Origin: Pholiota molesta
Taxonomy: Eukaryota > Basidiomycota > Agaricomycetes > Agaricales > Strophariaceae
Length of the DNA: 64,000 nt
Reading direction: 5' to 3'
Assembly: GCA_014925825.1 (NCBI GenBank)
Contig: JACGCK010000078.1
Coordinates: 1-64,000 of the forward strand
The position numbers and the translations under genes are program-made. Position 1 is the stretch's first letter. Every line of letters begins with the position of its first letter. The notes under the pieces are model-generated. The model was not told where the DNA came from. It worked only from the letters and a program-made list of their open reading frames with translations, and made no database searches. Positions 1 to 11,775 of the stretch are shown piece by piece.

Positions 1-529
1 GGTGTTGTGTGTGTTTTGATTTCGTGTCTTGCCCGATAGCAAGCCTCTCACCGGTAACCGATCGTTATGTATTGATCCCATTGAATCAACGCTTGCATTC
101 CTCGCTGAACATTTCCCCGGATACCAGTTATTTCACATATTTGTTCCGAGCTCATTCACTTCTCCACCACTAAGTAGTCACCGGTGAGTTTTGATATCCT
201 TGCTTCTGAAGTAACCCCTGTGCGCATTATGTCGACCTCGCACATGTCCATGGACTATCTATACACTTGCACATTTCAGTCACCATATTCATTTTGAGAT
301 GCTCGGCGTATGTTTTCATTCTGGAATCTGCTTCTTTGGTGCCGGAGTCATTTTCAGACGCTTGGGCACAGTGGCCGGCGAGTTTTTCATTTTGGTGATT
401 TGCTTTTTTCGGTCATGCCACTAATTTCCAGATGCCTTGGTCCCAGGATAATTTGTGTAGCTGAGTGCATCGATTTTATAGACCTGAGTTGTGCGTGTAA
501 AGCAAGAGAACTGAACCATGCACATTTTC
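1..529. other. no gene seen at left edge
   Basis: Short open frames occur here, but none shows a recognisable domain, splice pattern or codon bias. It may be the flank of the repeat region that follows. Confidence 0.4.
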
Positions 530-587
530 CCTGCAAAAACAGTTCCGACATACTAGTACTCTAGTATGTTGCAACTGTTTTTGCAGG
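530..587. repeat. 27-bp-arm inverted repeat (hairpin / MITE-like)
   Basis: The left arm 530-556 is the reverse complement of 561-587 with two mismatches and a 4-nt spacer. Both arms carry the core CTGCAAAAACAGTT. Weaker complementarity continues outward to roughly 515-602. It sits beside a tRNA-like A-box motif on the minus strand (622-632), so it could belong to a SINE-type or MITE-type element. No target-site duplication was resolved. Confidence 0.7.
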
Positions 588-597
588 AGGAATGCGC

Positions 598-641
598 ATT
601 GGTAGTACAGGGGACACTTAACCACTACACCATATGGGCAC
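598..641 (-). repeat. tRNA-like A-box fragment (possible SINE remnant)
   Basis: Read on the minus strand, 632-622 gives TGGTGTAGTGG followed by TTAAG. This matches the RNA polymerase III A box and D-arm of several eukaryotic tRNAs. No B box (GGTTCGA-type) follows at tRNA spacing; instead the sequence runs into the inverted repeat at 530-587. I therefore read it as a tRNA-derived repeat fragment rather than a functional tRNA. A chance match cannot be excluded. Confidence 0.35.
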
Positions 642-709
642 TTCTGGTAGTGCCTCATTATGTGCCCATATAGCATCCTTTATGCCCACCCGCGGCATGG
701 TCAGGCGCA

Positions 710-2500
710 TTGATGGCCGGCGATTTTGCATTTTTTGGGAGCAGCACTAATTTTCAAATGCTTGCTACAATGTGGCCGGCGCTTTTGACGAATTTTGAGA
801 CACTCGGTCCCAGCTGGCCGCCGATTTTCTTTTTCGGTCATAGCTTTCACACACTCGGTCCCAGGTGGCCGGCGATTTACTCTACAATGTGGCCGGCGAT
901 TGTTTTGTGAAATTTCAGTGCTCGATCCGCTACCCACATGTGCCCACGCCCCCTGCATTTTCATGGTCTTGTGGGAAGTAGATTGCTCTCGGTAGTGTTG
1001 CCTGCTTGAGACACTGGTGTGGAGAAGGATGATGGCTGACAAGCCATGATGCAGCTCTTTTTCGGTTGGAGCACTAATTTTTGGACGCTCGCTACAATGT
1101 GGCCGGCACTTTTTGGTGAATTTTCAGATGCTCGGTCCCAGGTGGCCGGCGATTGTTTTGTGAAATTTCAGTGCTCGATCCGCTACCCACATGTGCCCAC
1201 GCCCCCTGCATTTTCATGGTCTTGTGGGAAGTAGATTGCTCTCGGTAGTGTTGCCTGCTTGAGACACTGGTGTGGAGAAGGATGATGGCTGACAAGCCAT
1301 GATGCAGCTCTTTTTCGGTTGGAGCACTAATTTTTGGACGCTCGCTACAATGTGGCCGGCACTTTTTGGTGAATTTTCAGACGCTCGGTCCCAGGTGGCT
1401 GGCAATTTATGCTACAATGTGGCCAGCACTTTTTTGTGAATTTACAAACGCTCAGTCCCAGGTGGCCGGCAATTTTGTGTGAATTTTCAAATGCTCGGTC
1501 CCAGATGGCCGGCGATTTCTTTTTCACTAATTTTCTGACGCTCACTACAATGTGGCCGGCACTTTTTTTTGAATTTTCAGATGCTCGGTCCCAGGTGGCC
1601 GGCGATTGTTTTGTGAAATTTCAGTGCTCGATCCGCTACCCACATGTGCCCATGCCTCCTGCATTTTCATGGTCTTGTGGGAAGTAGATTGCTCTCGGTA
1701 GTGTTGCCTGCTTGAGACACTGGTGTGGAGAAGGATGATGGCTGACAAGCCATGATGCAGCTCTTTTTCGGTTGGAGCACTAATTTTTGGACGCTCGCTA
1801 CAATGTGGCCGGCACTTTTTGGTGAATTTTCAGACGCTCGGTCCCAGGTGGCCGGCAATTTATGCTACAATGTGGCCAGCACTTTTTTGTGAATTTACAA
1901 ACGCTCAGTCCCAGGTGGCCGGCAATTTTTTGTGAATTTTCGAATGCTCGGTCCCAGATGGCCGGCGATTTCTTTTTCACTAATTTTCCGACGCTCACTA
2001 CAATGGGGCCGGCGCTTTTTTATGAATTTTCAGATGCTCGGTCCCAGGTGGCCGGCGATTTCTTTTGTGGTGGTGGCACCCCACCTGCGCCCGGTGCTCG
2101 ATCTGCTCCCCAGATGTGGCCGGCACTTTTGTGTGAATTTTCAAATGCTCGGTCCCAGGTGGCTGGCAATTTACGCTACAATGTGGCCAGCGCTTTTTTG
2201 TGAATTTTCGAACGCTCGGTCGCAGGTGGCCGGCAATTTTGTTTTTGGCTGTGGGACCCTACCTGCACCCGGTGCTCGATCTGCTCCCCAGATGTGCCCC
2301 CCTGCGTTTTCCCGGTCGCCCGACCACTGGCTGATCCCCGCTCCCCCCGCGGTGCTGCCGCTGTGGCGCTCGGTCCCAGGTGGCCGGCGATTTTTTTTTT
2401 TGGCTGTGGCACCCTACCTGCACCCGGTCCTTGATCTGCTCCCAGATGCGCCTGTGCCCCCCTACGTTTTCCCGGTCGCCCGACCACTGGCTGATCCCCC
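710..2500. repeat. degenerate GGCCGGC-rich repeat array with higher-order copies
   Basis: A motif close to CTCGGTCCCAGGTGGCCGGC recurs more than ten times, each time followed by an AT-rich spacer of the type TTTTGTGAATTTTCAGA. Variants replace the first half with GCTACAATGT. Over this lies a longer-range duplication: a block starting GATTGTTTTGTGAAATTTCAG begins at 898, 1151 and 1604 (offsets 253 and 453 bp) and carries along a hairpin (ATGGCT-GACA-AGCCAT) and flanking sequence nearly unchanged. The many short open frames here on both strands are translations of the repeat and are not supported as genes. Confidence 0.85.
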
Positions 2501-2577
2501 CACTGCCTCCGGTGCTGTCGTTGGCTGTGGTGGCCCCTCAGCCAATCAACACCCTCCAAATACCTTCCTTATACGGT

Positions 2578-3129
2578 TTACAAATTCCACCGACCCACCG
2601 ACATTCGGTGGCTCCGCATGACACGGTACAGTGTATCATGTCGGTGGAACGCATTGCACGTTACTGTGGTACGTGGGTATGTGCCTTTGCCTTCAGGACA
2701 TTGTTCCAATCTGCCATGAAGTAAATACAGCTTCGAAGTATTTTCTAGCTCTTGTTGAATTTGAATTTTCATTGCATCCCTAATTGACCTTATCAATGAG
2801 GTGACAGTGTCAGACTTAATTTCTGAGAGGTCAGGGAAGTCAATGCCAAGCCCCATGCTTTCTATGACCTTACGTATGTCTGTGATCCAAGATTGGTGGC
2901 CATTTATGTCAAGATGTATGGAGTCTTGGAGTGCTTTGTGAGCTAGACGTTCTGCTGGTAATTCTGCCAGATACTTCAAGTATCCCAGGGTTGCCAGCAG
3001 TCTTCGAAACTTTAGTGGTGCCAGTCCAGTCTCAGTAAAGAGCACAACAATTGAGGAATTTTTTGGCAAGCCTAGTAGACGGCGTATAAACCCATGCTGT
3101 ATATGTGACAACATGCGTTTGACATGCAT
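2578..3129 (-). pseudogene. C-terminal fragment of a non-LTR (LINE) reverse transcriptase protein
   Basis: This open frame encodes about 183 residues resembling the region downstream of the RT domain in Agaricomycete LINE ORF2 proteins. An LLGL motif is followed by LFTETGLAPLKFRR, then an LGYLKYL segment and a conserved HGRLEQCPE stretch near the end. There is no palm domain, endonuclease or start of a full ORF2, and the frame ends in the repeat array. I read it as a truncated, immobile copy inserted between the repeats and the P450 gene. Family placement is by eye. Confidence 0.55.
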
Positions 3130-3321
3130 TCTGAGGCGAAAAGAAGGCTGGTTACTAACAGGGCTGTGTGTTGGTTTTCTGTTAACTGGATTTCTCGACC
3201 TTATTTAAGGTCTATGGATTATGGCGGCAAATCAAAACTAGCTTCCCATACTTAGTCGCTTCAACGGTGCCTCACCCTCTCTGCTGCTCACAGCATCCCA
3301 ACTCAAATTCCTCTCTGAACT

Positions 3322-5448
3322 ATGGCAACAAGTATCTCGACATTTCTGCCGTCTCTCACTAGTACGGACGGGCTTCTCCTCGCTCTTGGTAGTGCGTGGG
3401 TAGCCTATCTTCTCTCAAGGATGAGAGCAGGAATACCACTTCCGCCTGGTCCGCGTTCTCTCCCTTTGGTCGGTAATATGTTCCAGATTCCACAAAAGGA
3501 CGAATGGCCTATTTACGAGGCTTGGGCGAAGAAATATGGTGGGAGTTCTTGGGAAACTTTCTGACGAAACGCTTTAATTATCACTTCACCAGGTCCTATC
3601 ACGTATCTCACCATGCTGGGAACGCCCATGATCGTGCTGAATTCATTGAAAGTTGTTCGGGAGTTGATGGACGAAAGATCGGGGATTTATTCTGACCGAC
3701 CACTGATGGCCATGAAAGAACTGTAAGCTAAACGTTGTTTCGAATTTTTCGTGGCACACTCACAAATACAACGTACTTGATAGCTGTGACCTAGACTGGG
3801 TGCTCACGTACATTTCTGGCGAAGGGCATCGAATCCGACGAACCACAGTCCAGCGGTATTTCTCCGGCCCAGGATCAGTCAAACATCGATATCATCAACA
3901 GGATGAGTCCCGCATTCTGGTCGCCAACCTTTTGAAAAAACCTGATGATCTCGAGGATCATATCAAGCAGTTAGTCGCCCTTTTAACATTTTGTTTATGA
4001 ACTAACAATTTCGTCATAGACATACCTCTAGCTCTATTTTATTGGGGACGTACGGCTATCGCGTATCCGGCGCTCACGATCCCATTGTCCACGAAATGGA
4101 GCGATCGTTCAAACAAGTTGGGCTATTTAACGGACCAATAGCATTCTTAATCGAAGCAGGCCCTAACTGTAAGTATCGTCCTCGTTACATTCTAGCAGCT
4201 ACGCAGATGACACTCGAGTAAATAGTGAAAAAATGGCCGACTTTCTTGTCACTTTCGGGCTTCAACAAGACCTTTGACGAGATCAAGCGGGTCTTCACTG
4301 CATGCAGAGTTGATCCCTTCATGCGTACCAAACAAAAGATCGTGCGTTGTCCTCGGTTTCCTCTAGCTTTAGCTGCGAGCTGATTTCGGCCTATTTCTCT
4401 CAATTCTGAAAGGATGACGGTACTGCTGTCCCTTGTTTTGTCTCCACCTCCCTCGACGATATTGCCTCCGAGGCTTCTCTCTCTCCTGATGAAGCTAGAC
4501 AGAAGGAAGAGCTCGTCATGGATTGCGCATCAGTTATGTACGCTGCTGCTACGGACTCTGTGAGACTTCCATTTTTTTCTTTTCCACATTATATTGACCT
4601 GTTCTGTTACAAGACAAGCTGCACCCTGCGCTCTTTCTTTGCTCTGATGTCACTCCACCCACACGTCATGCAGCGAGCACAGGAAGACATAGACCATGTC
4701 ACTGAGAAAGAGAGACTACCTACGTTTGATGATTGGGAGAGGCTTCCATATATTAATGCGATCATTTTGGAGGTTTTGAGGTATAACACTGTTACCCCGC
4801 TCGGTGAGCACCACTTCTTGCAAGAAATAGGCATTGTGCTCATTGGCGTGGCGTTGATCGCAGGTCTGCCGCATGGTGTAGCCAAAGACGACATCTATAA
4901 CGGGATGCTAATCCCCAAAGGTTCGATGGTTTGTGCCAACCTATGGTGCGTGTGGGGTTCGCAATGTTGCAGAACGAAATAATCAATGCGTTTACACAGG
5001 CTCATCTTCCATGATCCCGAAATCTTCGCCGATCCCGATACATTTAAGCCTGAACGTTTCTTAGGCGATGAAGGCGCCCGATGCCGAGAGGTACTGAATA
5101 TTGCTTGGGGTTCTGGGAGAAGGTATACTGTTTGCGACCTGCTGCTTAACTCTCATCTCACTCTCATTGCCTGCCACAAGATCCTGCCCTGGTCGACAAT
5201 TCGCAGAAGCAGCACTATTTATTACCATCTCGTCGGTTATTGCGTGCTTTAACATGACGCCAAAATCTACACCCACGGGTCAAGTACCGAAGCTGACATT
5301 CCACGACGGGTTTATCAGGCGGGTTCTTTCGATTGTCCTTAACGTTCACATCCAGATTAACGGTGAATATCTTAATAGGAGGCCTATAACGTTCCCCATA
5401 TCTATCACACCTCGCTCGAATAAATGGGCAGAGCTTGTTGATAAGTAG
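3322..5448 (+). CDS. cytochrome P450 monooxygenase
   Basis: Ten exons give a 535-residue protein: 3322-3538, 3593-3722, 3784-3969, 4020-4168, 4226-4341, 4413-4559, 4614-4803, 4864-4945, 5000-5122 and 5181-5448. All introns are GT-AG and 50-71 bp. Visible marks are an N-terminal membrane anchor (about residues 10-32), the proline hinge PLPPGPRSLPLVGN, an I-helix segment AAATDS, the ExxR helix EVLR, the PERF motif KPERF and the heme loop WGSGRRSCPG with the cysteine ligand. It is a class II fungal microsomal P450 needing a CPR partner; its substrate cannot be told. Oddities are tryptophan in place of the usual first phenylalanine of the heme loop, and a C-terminus about 20 residues longer than usual after DGFIRR, where a missed splice is possible but no in-frame intron was found. 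A TATTTAAG stretch lies about 120 bp upstream. Confidence 0.9.
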
Positions 5449-5879
5449 CGACTTTATCATGTCTAGATGTTTGGCTTATGGAGGAAGGTAAATGTTGCAA
5501 GCATTATGGTGCATATTTTTTCTATATACGAATATGTACGTTTGACATGGGCATCAGGAAGTCATTTATTATTTGGTCTGTCTAGAGAGACTAATGCATG
5601 GAACGGAAATTTGAAAGTCACGGCCTAAGCCTGGGCTTCCATATACTTATCAGGTATTCGGTGAAGCATAGGTGTGAGGCGTAGACATTAGATATTTGGC
5701 GTACAGATGAGGGTATCACCGCATCAGTGGCTCGATGCATCCTTACTGGAATTTATATTATATCAAATCGACTATCATTTGATTTATAAGGTCTGTTTTA
5801 AGAGACTAGAATTTTGGTGCAGTATACAGATAATCGCCTGCGATGAGTGGAATTTTACCTGCTTGACTCCGATTCATTG
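5449..5879. other. intergenic, nothing recognised
   Basis: AT-rich spacer between the convergent P450 and DUF5648 genes. No conserved frame was seen; it presumably holds both 3' UTRs. Confidence 0.5.
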
Positions 5880-6652
5880 CTATTGTATTTCTACTACTTT
5901 ACTATGACGAAGTATAACGAAACGCGTTTGAACTGAAAGTAGAACCAAGGCTACATAGAAATGGAAGTGGATAGAAGAATCAAGTACTACAACCGCAATC
6001 TGTATAAATACATCAGTAACAATGTCTGCAACAAGTAATAGATTCGCCGTCATACCGAGGGGAAGAACATATCCCTGTACGCCGGCATCAACCCACCCAA
6101 GCTGCAGCATGCGAGCGCGGTCAACCGTGCTGATCGTATACCAATGATCTCCAAGCGACGCGCTATACACTGCATAGAGCGGGGTGCTGCCGCAGATTTG
6201 CGTCGGGTACACGTAGGCGATAACACCATCTACAGTATAACCCGGTAGACTCGGCGCAGCGCCGTCGTCCGAGACAAGAAAGACGTGGTCTGTCAATGAC
6301 GCGCTATAAAGGCGGTAGACGAGGACGGTGAAGTTGGAAGGACCAGGGAACATGCGCGCCAGAGGTCCTTGGTATTGATAGTCCCCTCCTAAGGCAATAC
6401 CCCCGACGAGATTTGCGTGGACTACATCCCACATATGATTCGTTTGCGAGGGGGTGTAAAATTGAATAGCAGTAACGGCAGTCGTTGGATCGGCACATGT
6501 CAGTGCCTCCCTCTCCTAATCATTTTGTACCGTGTGTATGTTCATTAATAAATGCAAGCACATTCAGAAAAGCGACTTACTTTGAGGTCAGCACATTGAG
6601 CTTGGGCTGCTAAAAGTACTGAGACGAGTGGAAAGAATGAAAAGAGTTTCAT
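5880..6652 (-). CDS. secreted DUF5648-domain protein
   Basis: Two exons on the minus strand (6652-6581 and 6506-5880) give about 232 residues. Exon 1 is a classic signal peptide (MKLFSFFPLVSVLLAAQAQC). The mature part carries repeats of the DUF5648 type: VYRLYSASLTDHVFLVS, then PLYAVYSASLGDHWYTIS, each pairing a hydrophobic strand with an H-(W/F)-Y/F motif, and ending GVQGYVLP. Such proteins are common in fungal secretomes, and their biochemical role is unknown. After GYVLP the frame continues for about 65 hydrophobic residues to the stop. That tail is unusual for the family and may really be an unspliced 3' intron (a GTATGA donor follows the domain). The splice joining exon 1 to exon 2 keeps frame. 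Confidence 0.7.
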
Positions 6653-7899
6653 CTGAGAAAATATTTAGTTCTGGACGTGCGGTGATGAAGTTCACTTTGA
6701 CACGGATGAAAGCACGCCTTTTAAGTCTCGCTTTCGCCCCAATATAACGAAAACATTTTCAAAGTTGGAGACTCTACTAGCCTGCCATGGAAGGTTGCGT
6801 CAAGGACAGTGCATCCGACAGGGAAAATGGTGTTCCCGGAGGAAACGTAGCAGAGAAGATCCGACAACATCCCACATCCCATGCAAATTAGTATTAGTGA
6901 CATCCGCCCATGCTTGGAGATCGGTGAGTGGACTGAGCTCAGTCTAAATTAGGAACGGGCGCTAAAAACATAGAACGGAAGCATATCGTATACTTAGATG
7001 GAACGATTATCAGTTGTGTCCTTCATTTTGCCGAAGGAATACAAGTAAATCAATGAAAGATCATTCTAGACAGCAGAAGAGCATATGACACGGCGCCTCT
7101 CTTGACACCTTCATAATCTGCTGACTCGTCCGCTGAATGTATTTAGCGCCTGGTACTCGCAGATGGAAAACAAAATGATGCTCCCCAAGCATAGCCCGCG
7201 GGCTTTTTCAAACGCATGGAAGTCCAATACAGCGAAGTTAGCAGATCATTCACTGTAATCCTCGAACGGACGGTATGGAAGGCAGTAGAATAGGTAAATC
7301 CGGCGTCTGCATTCGCTACGCAAGTCAAATGGAACACCGTTGTTCGTCCGGAATGTTGCACTTGTTGCTGAGGTTCAGAATTTCACAGATACTTTTCTCG
7401 TTATTGAATATGATTCTTACGGCTCGTGTACATCGTGCGGCTGCCCATTGCAAGAGGCAGATGGCCCGAACTCGGGTTGACTAATAGCCATGTGTACGTT
7501 GTCGTATTGGGTTGAACCGCAGAAAGGAAATACAGAGTGGTCATTAGACAGTGAGAGTGTCGTGAAGATAGCTGATACTGGTAGTTCCATATACGATTCC
7601 CTGTGATTTGGGACCGGGACACAGCGTCCTTGTCGATCGCCGTCGACGAGGCTTGGAGCCCCAGAGTCGGTCCTGTTTGCTGTTTATCACAATCGTCAAA
7701 ATAACGTTTGCTCCTCAAAGGAGAACTGTCTGAACGTTACTCCACAGATGGAAGCACTGCATCAAAGTGCAAGGCATAAATTGCACCTACCGAATTCGAA
7801 GCTGACGCAGACTCCTTGGCAAAATTCTCTAGAAATTGTAAGTATTTACAAAATAAGCTATAACGGGCTCGCTACGATTATCCTGACAGCAGCAAGGAC
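6653..7899. other. intergenic or unrecognised; one weak minus-strand frame
   Basis: The minus-strand frame 7718-7401 (about 105 codons) can be extended across a plausible GTAAGA...CTCAG intron into 7361 and below, but the product resembles nothing I recognise and has no signal peptide. The rest, including the promoter side of the DUF5648 gene, shows no conserved frame. Confidence 0.3.
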
Positions 7900-9257
7900 C
7901 TACTCCATGATACATCCTTCGTTGTCCTTGATAACGAGGCCAATGTCGCTCATGCGCCGTAATCCCTCCGTCAAGGCCCTCGGATGGGCGCGTAATCCGC
8001 GAACATTCATCCTATTAGAAAACTGGATCGTTTTGAGGTTCGCATTACGATTTTTCATCGATGAAAATATCCTTTGAAATAGCTGGGCGGTCATTTCCTT
8101 GGAAACTTGGCCTTGAAGGATACGAATGGTGAGCGTGGAGACTTTGGATGGAAAAATGTCGGCGTCCTTGAAGAGGGTAAAAATGTGCCAGGAGCGAAAC
8201 AAGAGATTGATATGCTCCAAGGCGTGGCACTCCGACCGCATCCAGTGCAAGGTTTCTTCCAGATTAGCCTCGATCTCCGTGTCATTCCACGGGTCTTCCG
8301 GGTCCAAGCGCAGTTGGCTAAGTTGGATGGTTGTCAACTTCGGGCCAAACGCAGTAAAAAATTGTTCGGCTTGTTCGTCATCCATGCTGAATTCCAAGTC
8401 ATATGTTGCAGCCCGAACGGCGGGGAAGCTGGTATGCCACGAGAAATCTCCAGCTGGAATACGATGAAGATATGTTGTATCGTGATTGATGTGGATAGTC
8501 CGTAGGCAACTGAGTCGTCCGTGAGATCTGGCGGAAAATATGTGATTGTTCAAGTTCGCCGATTCGAGATAGGGATGCTGTTCCAGAAAGACGGTCCAAT
8601 TCTCCGCCGACGGAAGGCAGTAGGTGTAGAAATGGACGAATTTCAGGGTTTCGCGACAAGAAACAGACCCTAACACGTTCGGAGGTATTCTCTTCTTGTA
8701 TAGGTTGCCAGTAATTGAGAACGTTAAAACGCGAAGGTTTGGCAGATATTTCATGACCCCCGCCAATGCGTCCATATCAGCTCGTGGATCACTAGTGCTG
8801 TTCCGCAAGTTCACGTCAAGGCGCTTGGTCCACCACCCTATCGGTCGTGTGCTATCTTCGGATTCGGCACCTTGCTGCGCTCTACGCATTCCGCATAGCA
8901 AAGAAGAAACAGCCTTTCCTTTTCCGAGGAGAATATACTCGTAGAGGAAAGGCGACGCCAATGTGTACCACGCCTTGCTTACTCGCACCAGAGCTCGTCT
9001 TGTTACCTAAACGATTTTATCATTCAAGCGATCCTCAGCATAAAATTGGAACTCTGACCGACCAAAGCTTTCTTCCAAGCTTCCAATCGCTCTTTGTTCA
9101 TCGTGTTTGCGTTCACACTGAGCGCTAATTCCGTCAATTCTGGGTCGTAGCCTCCAGGTACCCATGTCGCATGCCGGATTATCTGGGTCCATAGTTCTGG
9201 TGGGAGGTAAGGGAGATGAGGAGGGTCGTTTTTGAAATAGAATTCTTTGGCAGACAT
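7900..9257 (-). CDS. F-box protein with LRR-like C-terminal region
   Basis: Two exons (9257-9053 and 8993-7900) give about 432 residues. The N-terminus carries the Agaricomycete F-box core LPYLPPELWTQIIRHAT, expected to bind Skp1 of an SCF ubiquitin ligase. It is followed by the family hallmark LVRVSKAWYTLASPFLYE, which the chosen splice reconstitutes. The remaining about 300 residues contain irregular leucine-rich stretches (LPNLRVLTFS, LSCLRTIHINH, LTTIQLSQLRL) expected to form the substrate-recognition surface. The start at 9257 (MSAKEF) is preferred over an in-frame ATG 20 codons upstream. The intron donor (GTTCCA) is weak. The target is unknown. The gene is divergent from the Ctp1/Sae2 gene across about 250 bp. 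Confidence 0.75.
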
Positions 9258-9508
9258 CGATATATTGAAGCGGGGAGATGAGATGAGGGTTTGAAGAACC
9301 CAACAGTGACGGACCAAAATAAAATTTTAATAAACGCGCGATCACGCGATCACGGGTTATGCGCGTGACATTCACTTCACAGGGCTCGCGTAGTTCGCAA
9401 GTAGGGGCTTTGGCAGTTGACCTTTGCTGATCTACTGCCAACCCACTGCTCCACTACAACGTGGTGCACAATCGTGCCAACCAAGGCAGGCTCCTCTGCT
9501 AACTCTCG
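9258..9508. promoter_or_regulatory. shared divergent promoter of F-box and Ctp1/Sae2 genes
   Basis: Only about 250 bp separate the two start codons on opposite strands, so both promoters must lie here. A palindromic CGCGATCACGCGATCACG stretch occurs around 9337-9353. No TATA box was seen. Regulatory meaning is inference. Confidence 0.5.
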
Positions 9509-11775
9509 ATGGCGCCCGACAAAACTACATATTCAAGCATATCTCTTCGCGAACGGGATCAACAACTCCAAGCACAGCACCAAAGCGAGCTAAACGACCT
9601 TAAGCGCCGCCACGCCTATGTGGAACGCAGCCTCAACATCAAGCTCTTCGAAACCAGTAACCACGCGCGGAAACTAGTAGAGCTGCTGGCCTACTCGAGC
9701 TTGGATGAAGCGCTTCACGACATCGAGTCCGCGGGGCTTGGCCCAGGGCTACGTGACAGCATCCAGCGCGTGCAGGAGGCCAATGCGCGTCTGAAGCTGG
9801 AGCAGGTCGAAGTGCAGCTTCTTCAGGCCAAGTTGGCGAAGTCGGAACAGGATCTGAAGGCGCTGGAGGAGAAAACCAAGTGTGTAGCGCGACGAATGTT
9901 GTAGTTCCCAGCTGATAAGTCCCTCAGAGCTGTGGAACAGGATCATCGAAGGCTGAAAAAGGAACATCAGTAAGTGTTTTGAGGTATATGATATCACAGC
10001 GACTGACGTTAATCCAGAGATCTAGTTGTCAAGTACGACAAGCTTGACGATGTCAGGCGACGTGCTGGAGAGCGCTATAAAGCCGATTACATGACCTGGA
10101 AGGTCTTTTATCACTGGCTCGTCTCTGACCAGCCTGACGACCAGCATCCCGGGGTAAGCGAAGCAGAAAAAAAGAGAGTTGCGAAGTGGAAACCGGGTGT
10201 AATGCGAAAGATCCAAGATATTAGGGAAGGTCGCATGAACATTTCGTTTTTGGACGGATATTCAGAGGGTATGCTTATTTTGTCCACAATATATGCGGTT
10301 TCTTGACATTGATAATTCTTCCATACAGCTTCACCTGGGCTAAGAAATGCACCTCCCTTTGGCCGTATAGAAATGGAAAGCGATAAGGAAAACGAAGGTA
10401 CCCCGATGCCACCACAAAAGAAACGTCGTATTTCTCCCAATTCTAAAGCATCAGCCTCGCCACTACCTCACAATACCCTTCTGCGATCAGTCACGAATTT
10501 TACTACCCCTTCGAAGTCACCTTTACGCATTGCTCCGCCAACGCGCAGGCCATTATCTTCCCAATCACGTCCTGCGTAAATCCCATTTTCCCTATCTCTT
10601 CCAGGTAATAAAGCTGAATATATTTTCTAGATCTATATCCAGCTCAGCGACGATCGCACCATCTAACACCACAAAATCAACACCTCTCTCTGCCGCACAC
10701 ATGCCCGACGTCTCTGAAACAGAAGACGAATTACAAGGTATGTTGACGGCGATTTTTTGTTTCGCAATAGACGTCAATTTTCCTTTCAGAGAGTTCATCC
10801 TCGACAAACCAACCAGAACATATCATTGCTTCCAAGGTGCCTGCAACAACCCCAGAAGCTGGTTCTTCCAAACTCGGAGTACATGCAAATCTGCCACCAC
10901 GCCCAGTGTTTGCTCAGTTGTCTCCTCAGGGCGGCGCCAAAAGCCGGCACAGCCTGGCTGAGCCCATGCACGGAGACAACGACCAATCCACTGACAATGC
11001 ACGCCGCAGGTATAGCACACATGACGTGCCGCCTAAACTCTCTGAGGACGCGACGTCTTCGACTAGGAAAGGGAAAGGGCGGCAGATTCAAGATGATCAT
11101 GTAACGCCTCTGCAAGATAAGAGTTGCGTCCGCCCGGATGACTACTCGGCATTCAAAGGGCGTGGAAGATATGGAAAGTCAAATGCTGTTACTCAGTATG
11201 TTTTCCTTTTCCTTGTTTTACGTTTCCGGTTCTGGTTCTGACGTCAGCGATAGACCGGCGTTGAACGCACTGTACGCTATTGACCCCAATGCTAATGGCG
11301 GGCTGGATTACCAATACGACGAAGTCGTCCGTAATCGAGACGCTCGTCGTAGAATGCACGGCGGAGATTGCGAATGTTGTCGCGATGTAAGTGTTTGCAA
11401 TGTACATTATGTCCTTATTCACTCCTCGGTTGCTGAGCCGCTCTTACCAAATAGTACTACGAAAGCGTTGGGCCTCTCCCAAAGCGGCTGCAACAACCGC
11501 TTTGGCGCTCGCCGACCAGCTCGCCGCAGAGGTCCGACCGAAATGCGGGGTCGTCGAGCCGGAACAAGGCAGATATCGAGTCGCACAAGAAGGCGATCTC
11601 GCGCCATCGACATACGTGGGCGCGGGCACCGACGCCGCCTAATTATTGGGATATTGGATTCCCTAACACGCAAGAGGCCACAGAGATCAATAAGAAAGCT
11701 GCGGAGATGCATAGGCGTAAGCAGGAGGAGGTCGATAGGGAGGCGGCGAGGGGTGGACGGTATAAGAGGAAGTGA
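9509..11775 (+). CDS. DNA endonuclease activator Sae2/Ctp1/CtIP homolog
   Basis: Eight exons (9509-9879, 9928-9969, 10018-10268, 10329-10575, 10631-10737, 10790-11195, 11248-11386, 11455-11775) give 627 residues. The last two exons carry the diagnostic C-terminal domain: GGDCECCRDYYESVG with a CxxC pair, then ISRHRHTWARAPTPP followed by NYWDIGFP, the RHR/TPP(x)W core of Sae2/Ctp1/CtIP. The N-terminal about 170 residues form a coiled coil (LRERDQQLQAQHQSELNDLKRR), matching the family's tetramerising region. The middle is long, disordered and Ser/Pro/Thr-rich, with many SP/TP sites suited to CDK or ATM-type phosphorylation. The family activates Mre11-Rad50-Nbs1 to start 5' resection of DNA double-strand breaks in the nucleus. 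In a different frame the last exon encodes another product, but only this frame rebuilds the domain. Confidence 0.88.

Noticed and set aside
1862..2621. Open frames of up to 229 codons in the repeat array
   Set aside because: They are translations of the GGCCGGC repeat unit on both strands and change frame with each repeat; no family resemblance.
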